A program made the position numbers and the translations under genes. The notes under the pieces were generated by a model, which had not been told where the DNA came from, did not search any database, and saw nothing but the letters and a program-made list of their open reading frames with translations. A stretch of DNA of 64,000 nt from Scolanthus callimorphus. Its lineage: Eukaryota > Cnidaria > Anthozoa > Actiniaria > Edwardsiidae. Location: NCBI GenBank assembly GCA_033964015.1, contig CM066914.1, positions 22,992,234 through 23,056,233 on the forward strand, given 5' to 3'. This document shows positions 25,801-33,744 of the stretch, one piece after another (the stretch's first letter is position 1; each line of letters begins with the position of its first letter).

Positions 25801-28800
25801 AGAAAGCCAAATTATGCGTTTCCGCACCAGCGCATCAAACCACGGGCCCTGTTACAGGGCCTCTGGCAGGTCGCGACAAAACAAGGCAAATTTCGCGGGA
25901 ATTCTAGGGTGAAATTCACGGAAAAACTGCCAATTTCGGGGGACTGGCCAAATTCGTCGTGAGAATTTTAGGGGAAACGTTTTTAATGGGATACAAATGT
26001 ACAACTTGTCACTTGTACAACTACTACAAATGTACAACTACTACATGTCGCCTTTCTAAATTCACAAGTTTACCAAGTTAATAGCACAAAACGCTGAAAT
26101 AAGTTGTGTATATATGCTGTTTCATATGCAATCTTAAAAGATTCACAACAAATTTGAACAGATTTCGCGGGATTTTGTGTGTTTGGTAAATGTCGGAGGA
26201 TTTTGCCGATTTTACCAAACTTTGCAGGTTCCGTGACCAAGCAAATATCAGAAGCCCTGGTATTACTGTAATGCTACTTACAGCTACTTCAACACTGTCA
26301 TCAGTAGGTTTGTGAATAAGCAGGGTCAGAATTTCTAGAGCCAGAATTTCATGTGCCTAAAACAAAAGGAACAACAATAAACAAAAAGCTATCTCAAACC
26401 ATTGACTGTGTTTTGATGGGTACATGAATTCAATGAGGGAACATTACAAGGAATGAAAATCACACAGAGGTCTTACCACTTGTTGATTTACCAGATGAGC
26501 TACAAATCTAGTGGTGGTCAAACAGACAGTCTGAAATATAAAAAAGGAAATAAACATCATAAAATAAAATAAATTGAAAGATATGTGAAAATGGTAAGTT
26601 ACCATTTGCGTCCATCCATGAAGTGTCAATATTTTTTTGCGTTGGTTTACTTTTCAAATTTGTTGAAAAGGACTCATGTTTCTCGTTCTCTGATTGGCTA
26701 AAAAATAAAGGTCAACACTGCAGCCAATCAGGGAGCGAGAAGCACAACTACTTCTCAACAAAACATGTACGTATGTTTGAAACATAAAACCAATGCAAAA
26801 AAATCATCATGCTTAATGAATGGTTGCAAATGGTATTTGACTTTTGATTCTTTTTTCCCATTGCATGTGTCGACCCCCCAAAAATCCATAAATCCAAAAC
26901 TCCATTGGAAAGAGTTGGAAAGATCATACCCCCTGTCCTCAACCCAGCCACTGAAAAATACAGTGACCACATAAAGGCATTTGGCCCCCATCCCTCTGGA
27001 ATTTCTAAATCTCTTCTAAAGAAAGGGGTATACAGTATAATATACCAGTACTGTATACCCCTATGGAAGGGATTTGGAAATTCCAGAGGGATGGGGGCCA
27101 AATGCCTTTATGTGGTCACTGTATTGTATGATGTACCTTGTCATTTCTTCTGTATGCTCTTCTAAACTGGAGCACAAGTCTTCTTAGTATAAGTTCACCA
27201 TTCTTTGGAAACTGCAAGGTAACGAATAGCAGCCGGGAATGATCATTTAGTATTTTTAGTTTTTCAGTTAGCCCAGCATTACTGTCTTGTCAAGCTAGTG
27301 GAAGGAGAGGGAAGCATTTAAGTTTCAGGGCAGCTGAGTATGATACCGGTAGACAAGAATGTGAATTGCGAGTATCAACCAGCATTCTACATTCATTTTC
27401 AGAAAGAAAAAATATGAAAACTAGGAGGTGTTGATGGCTCTGTTTAAAGTGAGCCTTATAGTTGTGCTGCCAGGGCTCACTTGAATAAACAATGCTACAC
27501 AGGCTAAGGAAGCTTGGAACCAAATTTTCAACCAGGAAGCACTTAAGAAGCTCCATTTTACCAGTAACTGCCTGCCTCTTACCTTTGTGTTTATAATGGA
27601 CACTAGTGCAGCATAAACATGTGTGAATGTTGGCGAGGCTGACTGCGCCCTGATAACTGACTGAGCAAGAACACCTCTGAAATCACAAACAAAATAATTA
27701 TTAATGAGTACTAAGAAATATCCGAAGGCTTCTATATTACAGCTTAAATCATTGCATCGTGACCCACGTTTTCAAAATATCAATTTGTTTTTGGCTTTGC
27801 TGTTCCGTCAGTCAAAACTTGTGAGCCAATCAGATTCTTGCCCAGTTTCACCTGATGCAGTTGCCTGGCTTTCCATTGTGATTTTGTCACTGGTTTTAGT
27901 TCAGAGGGAAGCCAGTTGACTGCACTAGGCAAAACAGTGCAAGAGTTTCATTGTCTCAGATAGTGTGATTTGCGGAACAGCAAAGACAAAAATCCAAAAA
28001 TAATTTGATGTTTTTGAAAACGTGGGTTGCGATGCAACGGTTGCAGCTGTAAAAGTAGCAACTTTAAAAATACATGTAAGGTGACTGTACATTGTACCTT
28101 CCTCTGACTATGTTTTCTTGAAAAAGCTCCCTTACAATGTGACCAATGTTTGATACATTGACCTAGAAACAATAAAGCAAATCAAAATGCTGCCTAAACT
28201 GATGAGATGGCAGAAAATGACTTTAGCTACACTGCCAGGGGCTTTATAAGAAGCTGGTCCCTGGGCACCAGTGCCTGTCTTGATGATAGCATGGTTGCCT
28301 ACTTTAGAAGCTTGCTCCACAATAACCTTGGCCACAATCAGCCCAAGTTAACAAATATTTTTTTCTGTAATTTCTGGACATGCCTGCCTAATATCCATAT
28401 CCATCTACTTCAAAAGTTACTGACAGCTGCATCGACCTAAACACCTTGTCAGTGATCTCACTCCCACAGAAATAAAACAAACATATGGTACAAATACATA
28501 GTAATTATACCGGTACCAGAACAAGAGGTGTACAATACCTTGTTAATTAAACCATTAATACTTTTCTTCAGAGCTTCCCAGCTCAGTCTCTGATATGCCT
28601 CACTGTGAATGTCAAAAATGAAATGTCAGTAAAAGATATTGAATTAGCAAATTAAAGTACGGAAGTAACTTGATACCAAATGGTAGAGCAGAATTATTCC
28701 GACAGGCCTGTTACGTGAGGTTTGGAGGGGCCACACTTGTCAGGGTACTTTTATTGAGCATTTGTGCATTTTGTATTTAAACACTGTGGCCTACATTTGC

Positions 28801-31800
28801 ATAAGGTAAGGCTTCTGGAATTACACGTTTGTGCAACAAATTATATTACACACATAATTTTCTGCATAATGGTCTATTTTCCTCATAATTTGGTGCATAT
28901 TTTGCCCTCAAATCCCACATAATTTTGGTATTTTTTCCGTGTTTTTCCAGAAGCCCTGATAAGGTGAATAGCAAATTGCCACACTCAAACTAACCAAAGC
29001 AGACAACAACAATAACAATCTTACCTGCTCTTGTCTGTAATACTTTGTTGCATCATTTTCAGTTTGGCAGGGGGTATGTAAGCACCTCCTATAAAGGTTT
29101 AGCATCATCAGATCATCAACATTTAAACACAAGCTTCAACAGTGGATATACTTCCAGCATTTTGCAGATGAGCCAAGGGCCAACATTGCAACCATTAAAG
29201 TTGCCAATGGCAACTTGATTTTGTGGCTTGGAAACCAAAATGTTAGAGCTTTTTCCAAATAGCAGCCAATCTTTCAAAGTTCAACTGAGATCCACTTTTA
29301 TGGTGGTGACTAAATCTTGCATTTTGGCAACTAACATTTGCACAAAAAAGTTAGTGTCATGCCCTGTGAATGTGTGTGCTGGAGTTCTGTGACTCAGAAG
29401 AGTACACCAATTTCATAAGGAATACTATACAATCTGAGTTTTTTGTACAACATGCTGTCATCCTGTTTGAATCATCCTGTTTGTAAAAATGTTTGTGAAA
29501 ATCTGAAATGGCAATCAGAGGTACAGCACCAAATACAAATAACATGTATCATACCTGTCCTTGTTAGCAAAGGATTGCTATCCAAAGCCTTTTTCTTCTC
29601 CTTTCCATTTCCACCCGTGGTCTCTTTCTTTTCCTCTGCAATTTCTTTTTGTTCATTATTATCTCTATTTATATTTTCAGTCTCTTTCTGTCTCGGTTCT
29701 CTGTTATCAATGTCATCGCTTGATCCAGACCCCCTCCTCTGACGCTTATCACCTCTATCCCTGTCCCCATCCCCATGAATCATTTCTTCTCTTCTGTCAA
29801 CTCTGGCTCTTGTTCTTCTGTCATCTTCATCATGTTCATCTCTGTATTTCCTTCTCCTTTCATCTCTTTCATATCTATCTCCTCGAAGATTTTCTTTATC
29901 TTCTCTTCTTTGTCTTCTGCAAATGAAATGAAAATAATCCTTTCAGAGAGCCACTTCGTTTTACCTTGAAACAGGATGTATTCAGTGAGCACTAGATCTA
30001 AACAAGTGGTGTAAAATGCAGGGTGCACAGGGTAAGTAGGGCATGCAGGGTACCTGATTTTTCATGATTCTAACTTTTGTAATTAGTTTTGTACATTTTC
30101 TTTTATCATTTATGATTTACATAAAAAATCAGGACTGCATGTCCTGCAGTTTACAACTTCTATATATCTAAACAATTCTGGTTCTGAAGAATTGCCTTTA
30201 ATATAATTATGCAATGAAAACTTCTCTTTTTTAAATGTGCAATGCCAGAAAAAATCCATACCCCCACCACAGATGAAATGGGAAATTCCAGAGGCATGGG
30301 AGTGTCAATTTATCTGACTTCCCAGAGGGTTAAGACATTACTTTTCATACAAATACTGTATTTTCCTTTGAAAATTCCAGAGGTAGGGGTATGGATTTTT
30401 TCTGCAAATTGCACAATGTCATTAAATATGCCACAAAATTGGAATACCAGTAAATCTGTAAATTCAGATTGCTGCTGGTAAATTTTGCATTGAAATACCT
30501 TTCAAAGTCTCTGTCATCTTTCCTCATCCTGTAATCATCTCTTCTGCTGATGACAGAATAAAACCAAAGTTTAATAAAAATGTGTAAATATGTACAGCAG
30601 TAAGGCAAATAAAAGCCTTATGAAAAAACATTTGAGAATGAATGTTTTGTAAATCATAAAGAAGAACTTCGAGGCATACAATACAGTTTAACTATTTTGC
30701 AAGATTTTTAGAATTTGTGGACTGACAACTTACTCCTTGTAATGGGGAGATCGTGATCGTGATCTTGAATTTTGTCTTTGTGATCTGTAGTTTCCTGAAG
30801 AATCTTTGGGCTTCTACAATATCATTATAAAAAGTATCAATTATTTGGGTGTCCAAGTACTGCATTTCAAAAGTGGCCAGGGATTGGAAAGAGCATTTTG
30901 AGGTTCTGCCCATCTGTGTAAAATCATGGTATTCCGCCCTGTACAAACCATTCCCAGCGGACACCTTTGTGTTCAGCTCTCCTTTCATCATGATTCATTC
31001 TACTTAACAAAGGAAGCTTTTGTAATGTAACTCATGAGTTGTTCCAGGTTCATACATGGGAAAGCAAATGAGTAGCTCTATATCACATCCCTTGGTTCTC
31101 CCACTGAATGTCATGGTTTTAACAAATCTACAAAACTTATGCACACAACAAAAGGCACCCAATATAAATGATATGATTGTCTATGCTGCACATGAATTTC
31201 ACAAAGCAAAGCAATTTTAATGCAGGGTTGATTTTTTGAGCCGTACAAAAAGTTTTAAATAAGAAAATACACTCTATAATGTTTTTTTTACAATAACAAT
31301 TGCTGTTCTTGTAATATGAACGGTTTATTTGCCATGGTAAATAAGAGTGCAGGCAATGCTGCTTGCATCATCATGCACTCCCGCTTCTAAACCAACAGAA
31401 AACAGTTCAAATGCGTGTGCATTCCCAAGGAAAATGCCTATTTGAGCAAAATCATTAATTTTGTCATGGTAATGCACCAGTCAATTGACAGCCCCGCACC
31501 CCCCCCCCCCCCCCATTCGCGCATTAGCGGGGTACTAGTGGGGCTTTTGTACAGAATTCACACTACATTACTGCCCCGTTGGTCGGGAGATGCGCTTTCT
31601 TTCACAGCTTCCACACAGTACATCGAGCGGGAGTCACTCTCTTCCCCGGGACGACACAACACAACAGAAACCAGCCCGCTTTCCGGGCTGTCTAACCTCC
31701 ATATGAACAGCCCCTTACTTCACAAAAGACACGACAAATACAGATTTTTGTTACTTGAATTACACGTATTAAATTTTAATCTACACTAGCGAAAGTACAT

Positions 31801-32828
31801 GCAAGTAGAAAAATATGGTTTTATTGCGCTTTGCGATCGGCTGCGGCTGCATTGAAAACTGGGCACCGTTGACATGACTCTTTTCAGTGAGTAAAAATCC
31901 TTTGTGTTATTTTTCTAAATTCGTTGGGCAAGGAGTGCATTCACTCTTAATTGTTACTCTGGGGACGGTGCATTCACCTCTCACTCAGATTGTCCCCGCA
32001 AACCGAGGCGCTCACTGCCTTTCACTTGCCAAAAAGGTGAATGCCCCGCTAATGCGCGAATGGGGGGGGGGGGGGGGGGGAGAGGGTTGCGGGGTTGTCA
32101 ATTGACTGGTGCATAAAAAATAGCATCATTGTCATCAAAATTTGTTGCTGACTCACTTGCCACAACATGTTGTTGACGATGATGACGTAAAGCATGGTAA
32201 ATAAGAGTCCAGACAACTCCGAACCTCACTCGATTTGATAATTATAATATAGCTATGATATAACACGCACTCTGATTGGTCCAAATCTATGCTCTATTAC
32301 ACCGATAAAAGCAATGGTTCTCGCCTGCTATATCATAAAAGCATTAGAGCACAACTTTCTATGACTTTATTGGCAAATAGAGCACTTGTGATGTTGGGAG
32401 AGACACAAGAACGTTGTAAAATCACGAGCGGCAGGCGAGCTCTATTGTGCCGATGAAGTCATAGAAAGTTATGCTCTAATGTGTGAAGGCGGACATCATC
32501 ATGGGGTCATCATGTCATCAATGTAGTAGAACTAGAAGATGTAGTAATTCTTGATTTGCTTAGCTTACTACCGGTAAGTTTCTATGATTTGGAACTTTTA
32601 GGGTTCAAATTACACAGTGTTTTATCATCAAGCGTTTCGATGTTAAAATACACATTTAAAAATGAAGAACAACTTGAAAGAGATCACAAACCTGGATGAC
32701 ACTTCGAACACGAGACCGAACTTCGGAACTCTCCTCGCTGTCACTGCAATAAAACACACAAAAACGTTCGGATTGTAATTTAAAGCAACTACAGAATAAA
32801 TTGTTTAGTTATCATACCTTTCTGACAT
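12485..32828 (-). CDS. CWC22: Pre-mRNA-splicing factor CWC22, complete gene (28 coding exons)
   Basis: CWC22 is a spliceosome component that holds eIF4A3 in an open, inactive state through its MIF4G domain and delivers it for exon-junction-complex assembly. Twenty-eight exons join with consistent phases into 2337 nt (778 residues plus stop; human CWC22 is about 900). Order: an N-terminal RS/charged region (about 1-180), the conserved [15 protein letters not shown] entry motif (about 178-192), MIF4G (about 205-400), an acidic linker (about 437-490), MA3 (about 500-615), a conserved C-terminal helical part containing [20 protein letters not shown], then a serine/acidic and lysine/arginine tail ending KRKSKK. 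The start is ATG at 32828-32826 (exon MSE-S), the only ATG in exon 1; stop is at 12487-12485. One intron uses a GC donor. Residue-for-residue similarity to vertebrate CWC22 across MIF4G and MA3 makes the identification secure. Introns make up nearly 90% of the locus. Confidence 0.97.
12600..13250. mobile_element. Inverted-repeat element in CWC22 intron 27
   Basis: CATCCACTACGGTAGAGTTC plus GCTGGCACTTCCTATCT (12658-12694) is found inverted at 13134-13171 (AGATAGGAAGTGCCAACGAA plus CTCTACCGTAGCGGATG). Outer borders are approximate. Confidence 0.6.
13396..13685. mobile_element. TTTACCGGCT palindromic repeat, copy 1
   Basis: Palindromic core: TTTACCGGCTGGGAGGTCCG ... ACCGACCCCAAGCCGGTAAA, with the inner inverted segment GAAATACCGTGACCGAGGTC. 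It is followed by a tail shared with the copy at 48007-48258 (AGCATAAAACTTCACAGA; AGCCAATCAGAGCGCGCGAT). Confidence 0.8.
14805..14950. repeat. ATATAGCTAYGATATAAC dispersed repeat, copy 1
   Basis: Shares TATAATATAGCTACGATATA, CTGATTGG, ACCGATAAA and AATAGAGCACTTGTGATGTT with 32240-32400. It contains short inverted parts (CTATATAATAAAAACATTAG). In CWC22 intron 25. Confidence 0.7.
14997..15211. mobile_element. 215-bp palindromic MITE, copy 1
   Basis: TTTACATCTTGTTGCCACCC and its inverse GGATGGCAACAAGATGTAAA enclose a shared core (GTGCACGAGTGTATGTGCAG). Right end CGTTAGCCGATTAGGTCT. Second copy at 47144-47357. Confidence 0.85.
15296..15476. repeat. Near-perfect long hairpin, 80-bp arms, 20-bp loop
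   Basis: Left arm 15296-15376 and right arm 15397-15476 are reverse complements with one substitution and one length difference. It lies in CWC22 intron 25, about 200 bp from exon 25, and would form a very stable stem in the pre-mRNA. Confidence 0.95.
16385..16747 (-). mobile_element. tRNA-derived SINE
   Basis: On the minus strand the head reads GACTGGTTAGCGCAGTGGTA (A-box type) and GGGGTTCAAACCC (B-box type), followed by a non-tRNA body with GACGTAAAAGAACCACTAGG and a 3' part shared with 61150-61430. Inside the CWC22 intron that has a GC donor. Confidence 0.8.
16921..17195. mobile_element. Inverted-repeat MITE with TGCTCGATGATC ends
   Basis: TGCTCGATGATCCAACGC at the left and GCGCTAGATCATCGAGCA at the right, with a second inner inverted pair (AAGGCTG / CAGCCTT). 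In CWC22 intron 22. Confidence 0.7.
17436..20838 (-). CDS. CWC22: CWC22 exons 18-22: MA3 domain
   Basis: Exons: 20838-20754, 20650-20590, 19413-19336, 19246-19187 and 17528-17436. They contain [49 protein letters not shown] and [20 protein letters not shown] followed by [10 protein letters not shown], all matching the MA3 region of vertebrate CWC22. Exon 21 is followed almost at once by a TTAA-bordered mobile element (18159-19179). Confidence 0.96.
18159..19179. mobile_element. 1.0-kb TTAA-bordered element against the exon 21 donor
   Basis: Ends TTAACTCTTTCCAGACGGC and GCCGTCGTGAAAGAGTTAA. A TTAA target is typical of piggyBac or Kolobok groups; the ends alone do not decide. Its right end (19179) is one base from the six-base donor of CWC22 exon 21 (19181-19186). 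Confidence 0.7.
19930..20235. repeat. Dispersed copy of the CRE-palindrome repeat in a CWC22 intron
   Basis: It contains two diverged units with GATGACGTCATCGATGACG, ACTTTACCCAAGTTTGG and CACCTAGCGATGTT, as in the LRPPRC intron array. It ends near a short GAGC microsatellite at 20169-20183. It shows that the satellite sequence is also a dispersed family. Confidence 0.8.
20281..20546. mobile_element. CCATGG-rich palindromic MITE, copy in CWC22 intron 19
   Basis: Begins CAGGGAATTTCTGCAGAAAC and ends TTTCTGCAGAAATTCCCTG, with repeated CCATGG(G) and TTCGGATTTCCCATGG inside and a partial internal duplication of the left end at 20353. No clear target duplication was found. Confidence 0.8.
21075..21202. 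mobile_element. 128-bp MITE with 16-bp perfect TIRs
   Basis: CTCCGGTGTAATAACC and GGTTATTACACCGGAG. The inner part (CATTCCCAGAGGACACCTTT) recurs at 30948-31020 without these ends. Confidence 0.8.
21561..22075. repeat. CWC22: 20-bp minisatellite carrying the CWC22 exon 17 donor
   Basis: About 25 units of CTTTCCCTTGGTCTACTGAC. On the CWC22 strand each reads ACCAAGGGAAAG|GTCAGTAG. The first unit overlaps the real exon end (ACCAAGCTAAAG|GTCAGT), so the array is a repeated copy of an exon-intron junction. Some units have substitutions or a one-base deletion (for example at 21781), but most keep the GTCAG donor core. Confidence 0.95.
22063..22994 (-). CDS. CWC22: CWC22 exons 15-17: linker between MIF4G and MA3
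   Basis: Exons: 22994-22892, 22310-22248 and 22158-22063. They encode the [15 protein letters not shown] block, [18 protein letters not shown], and an acidic run ([20 protein letters not shown]...). Exon 17 ends CCAAGCTAAAG and its donor GTCAGT at 22062-22057 is the first unit of a long 20-bp minisatellite that carries the same donor many times. Confidence 0.93.
23263..23372. mobile_element. 110-bp TTTACACTTGCGA-type MITE, short copy
   Basis: Ends CCAGTTTACACTT / AAGTGTAAACTGG. A shorter relative of the 325-bp pair at 37156 and 56257. Confidence 0.8.
23507..29088 (-). CDS. CWC22: CWC22 exons 6-14: GAYIPP motif and MIF4G domain
   Basis: Exons: 29088-29025, 28602-28539, 28162-28098, 27676-27583, 27211-27137, 26530-26477, 26356-26282, 23905-23845 and 23610-23507. 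Recognisable blocks are [39 protein letters not shown], the VNVSNI block, [60 protein letters not shown] and [18 protein letters not shown], ending RKDGFK. This is the eIF4A3-clamping MIF4G fold. Exon 10 is followed after seven intronic bases beyond its six-base donor by a palindromic transposon. Confidence 0.96.
24336..25851. mobile_element. 1516-bp CAGGG-ended DNA transposon, copy 1 (nested)
   Basis: Inverted ends of 21 bp (CAGGGCCCGTGGTTTGATGC...) with 6-bp TTACAG duplications at 24330-24335 and 25852-25857. Inner segments repeat AAATTATGCG. It shares most of its body with the copy at 38047-39280 but carries an extra internal stretch near 24470-24770. CAGGG ends suggest a hAT-like element; 6-bp duplications are atypical for classic hATs (8 bp). 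No transposase is seen. It sits in CWC22 intron 12. Confidence 0.9.
25858..26259. mobile_element. About 405-bp CAGGGC(C/T)TCTGG element interrupted at its first bases
   Basis: The element begins CAG at 24333-24335, is split by the 1516-bp insertion, and continues from 25858 to end ...CAGAAGCCCTG at 26259. Its own 6-bp duplication GTATTA is found at 24327-24332 and 26260-26265. The nesting order is therefore directly readable. Confidence 0.85.
26959..27123. mobile_element. 165-bp palindromic element 7 bp from the exon 10 donor
   Basis: TACAGTGACCACATAAAGGC ... GCCTTTATGTGGTCACTGTA, arms of about 75 bp including CCCCCATCCCTCTGGAATTT. TA borders. The CWC22 exon 10 donor (GTACAT) is at 27131-27136. 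Confidence 0.9.
27737..28052. mobile_element. 316-bp MITE, same family, copy 2
   Basis: Begins TTACAGCTTAAATCATTGCA and ends GCAACGGTTGCAGCTGTAA; more diverged than copy 1. It lies in CWC22 intron 8. Confidence 0.85.
29555..32828 (-). CDS. CWC22: CWC22 exons 1-5: start and charged RS-type N-terminus
   Basis: Exons (minus strand): 32828-32818, 32743-32692, 30813-30734, 30543-30499 and 29916-29555. They encode [16 protein letters not shown], then an RS patch SRSRSRSP (about residues 38-46), then a 120-residue arginine/aspartate/glutamate/lysine-rich stretch ending NPLLTRTG. Such low-complexity charged N-termini are normal for CWC22 and are poorly conserved; the exon borders are supported by phase and by the conserved LLTRTG end. 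Exon 4 has a CAGCAG tandem acceptor at 30544-30549, so an extra Gln could be included. Confidence 0.93.
30237..30414. mobile_element. 178-bp inverted-repeat MITE
   Basis: GTGCAATGCCAGAAAAAATC / GATTTTTTCTGCAAATTGCAC, with the shared inner motif GAAATTCCAGAGG as in the element at 26959. In CWC22 intron 4. Confidence 0.75.
31473..32113. mobile_element. 641-bp element with long TIRs containing poly-C/poly-G
   Basis: TGCACCAGTCAATTGACAGC, then a run of about 18 C, then ATTCGCGCATTAGCGGGG; the right end is the inverse with a run of about 20 G. The 3-bp TAA on both sides fits a PIF/Harbinger-type target. In CWC22 intron 2. Confidence 0.85.
32240..32480. repeat. ATATAGCTAYGATATAAC dispersed repeat, copy 2
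   Basis: Same family as 14805-14950, in CWC22 intron 2, with an inverted partner segment CATAGAAAGTTATGCTCTAA near its right end. Confidence 0.7.
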
Positions 32829-33341
32829 AGTAGTTGGAATCTAGCCTAGAAAAATCTACGATAAACTTCGCGAAACTTCAGACAACTCTACGTTTTGTGT
32901 TCGATAATGGCACATAGCTTAGTAGCAAGCCTTCTTGCTTGACCTGAAAAAGTATTCTACGGTCACCAATATTTCTATTTTCATTTTCTTCTCTTTCCTC
33001 CTTTCATGTTTTAGGATTATTTCTTTTGGCCTAAAGTTTTTTTCCGTTTTTTGTTTATCATTGTATCATTGTATCGAAAATATAATATAATTTCATTTTA
33101 TATGCGTAGCATGAAACCCACGCAAAACCAACTCAAAAATCACAAAATGGTATCTTCTATGAAACGTCATCACATCATCACAGATAAGAGATGCCAAAAG
33201 AATAATTTTGACAAAACAAATGCCATAAAAAGTGTTCACAGTTATCTGAAATTTGTGGTTTTTTGAAGGATGCCGGGAATGCTGTGGCGTTTTTGTAGCA
33301 AAAGCCTGGGGACTACCACATGGCTTGCTGCACGTTTCAAA
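32829..33341. promoter_or_regulatory. Head-to-head CWC22/LRPPRC intergenic region
   Basis: Only 513 bp separate the CWC22 ATG (minus strand, 32828) from the proposed LRPPRC ATG (plus strand, 33342). Both 5' UTRs and both promoters must lie here unless distant non-coding exons exist. I see no clear TATA box. The arrangement is that of a bidirectional housekeeping promoter. Transcription starts cannot be placed from sequence alone. Confidence 0.6.
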
Positions 33342-33349
33342 ATGGCGGC
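33338..33349 (+). promoter_or_regulatory. LRPPRC: TISU/YY1-type initiator at the LRPPRC start codon
   Basis: CAAAATGGCGGC matches the TISU consensus SAASATGGCGGC at 11 of 12 positions and contains the YY1 core. TISU elements direct initiation from very short 5' UTRs and are common on genes with mitochondrial functions. This favours ATG 33342 over the in-frame ATG at 33270, which would also place 24 extra residues ahead of the targeting peptide. Confidence 0.6.
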
Positions 33350-33744
33350 GCTTCTTCGTTCCGGCGTGTTGAGAGCGTGCAGAAATATCACAATTCTCGC
33401 CGCTAAAAATCCGCTGAACTACTTGAGAGTCAACCAGAATGCTACCACCTTCTCTCTCCAACAAAATGTCCTGCCAAGTCTTTCAGCGATCAGGTATTTT
33501 AGTGAAAATTCACCATCGGAGACTCTATCGGAAAGTGTAGAAAAACATGATGAAATTCTGTCAAGTGAAGTCCCATCGGATAAACCGGCAGATAGAGTGG
33601 CTGAAGTTGCTGAAAATGACGGAACAAGATTCCAGAGGCAAAGACGGATGGGAAACAACCAGTATGAGAGACTTCTGAACAAACTTGGAACAATAACAAC
33701 CAAACCTTCACTGGAGAAAGTTTTCGATGCGATACTAGAAAGGG
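33342..33744 (+). CDS. LRPPRC: LRPPRC exon 1: mitochondrial targeting peptide and N-terminus
   Basis: The exon encodes 134 residues. The first about 50 are rich in Arg, Ser, Leu and Ala and free of acidic residues (MAALLRSGVLRACRNITILA...), as in an amphipathic presequence. RYF|SE at residues 51-55 fits the R-3 mitochondrial cleavage pattern. An acidic linker follows, then RRMGNNQYERLLNKLG at the start of the helical repeats. The donor is AGG G|GTAGGC. Confidence 0.9.

Noticed and set aside
29443..29969. Plus-strand open frames rich in Ser, Phe and Leu
   Set aside because: Antisense of CWC22 exon 5, whose charged low-complexity coding keeps the other strand open.
33270..33341. Upstream in-frame ATG for LRPPRC (MPGMLWRF...)
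   Set aside because: The downstream ATG sits in a near-perfect TISU/Kozak context and begins a typical targeting peptide; the upstream extension is less typical. It remains possible.
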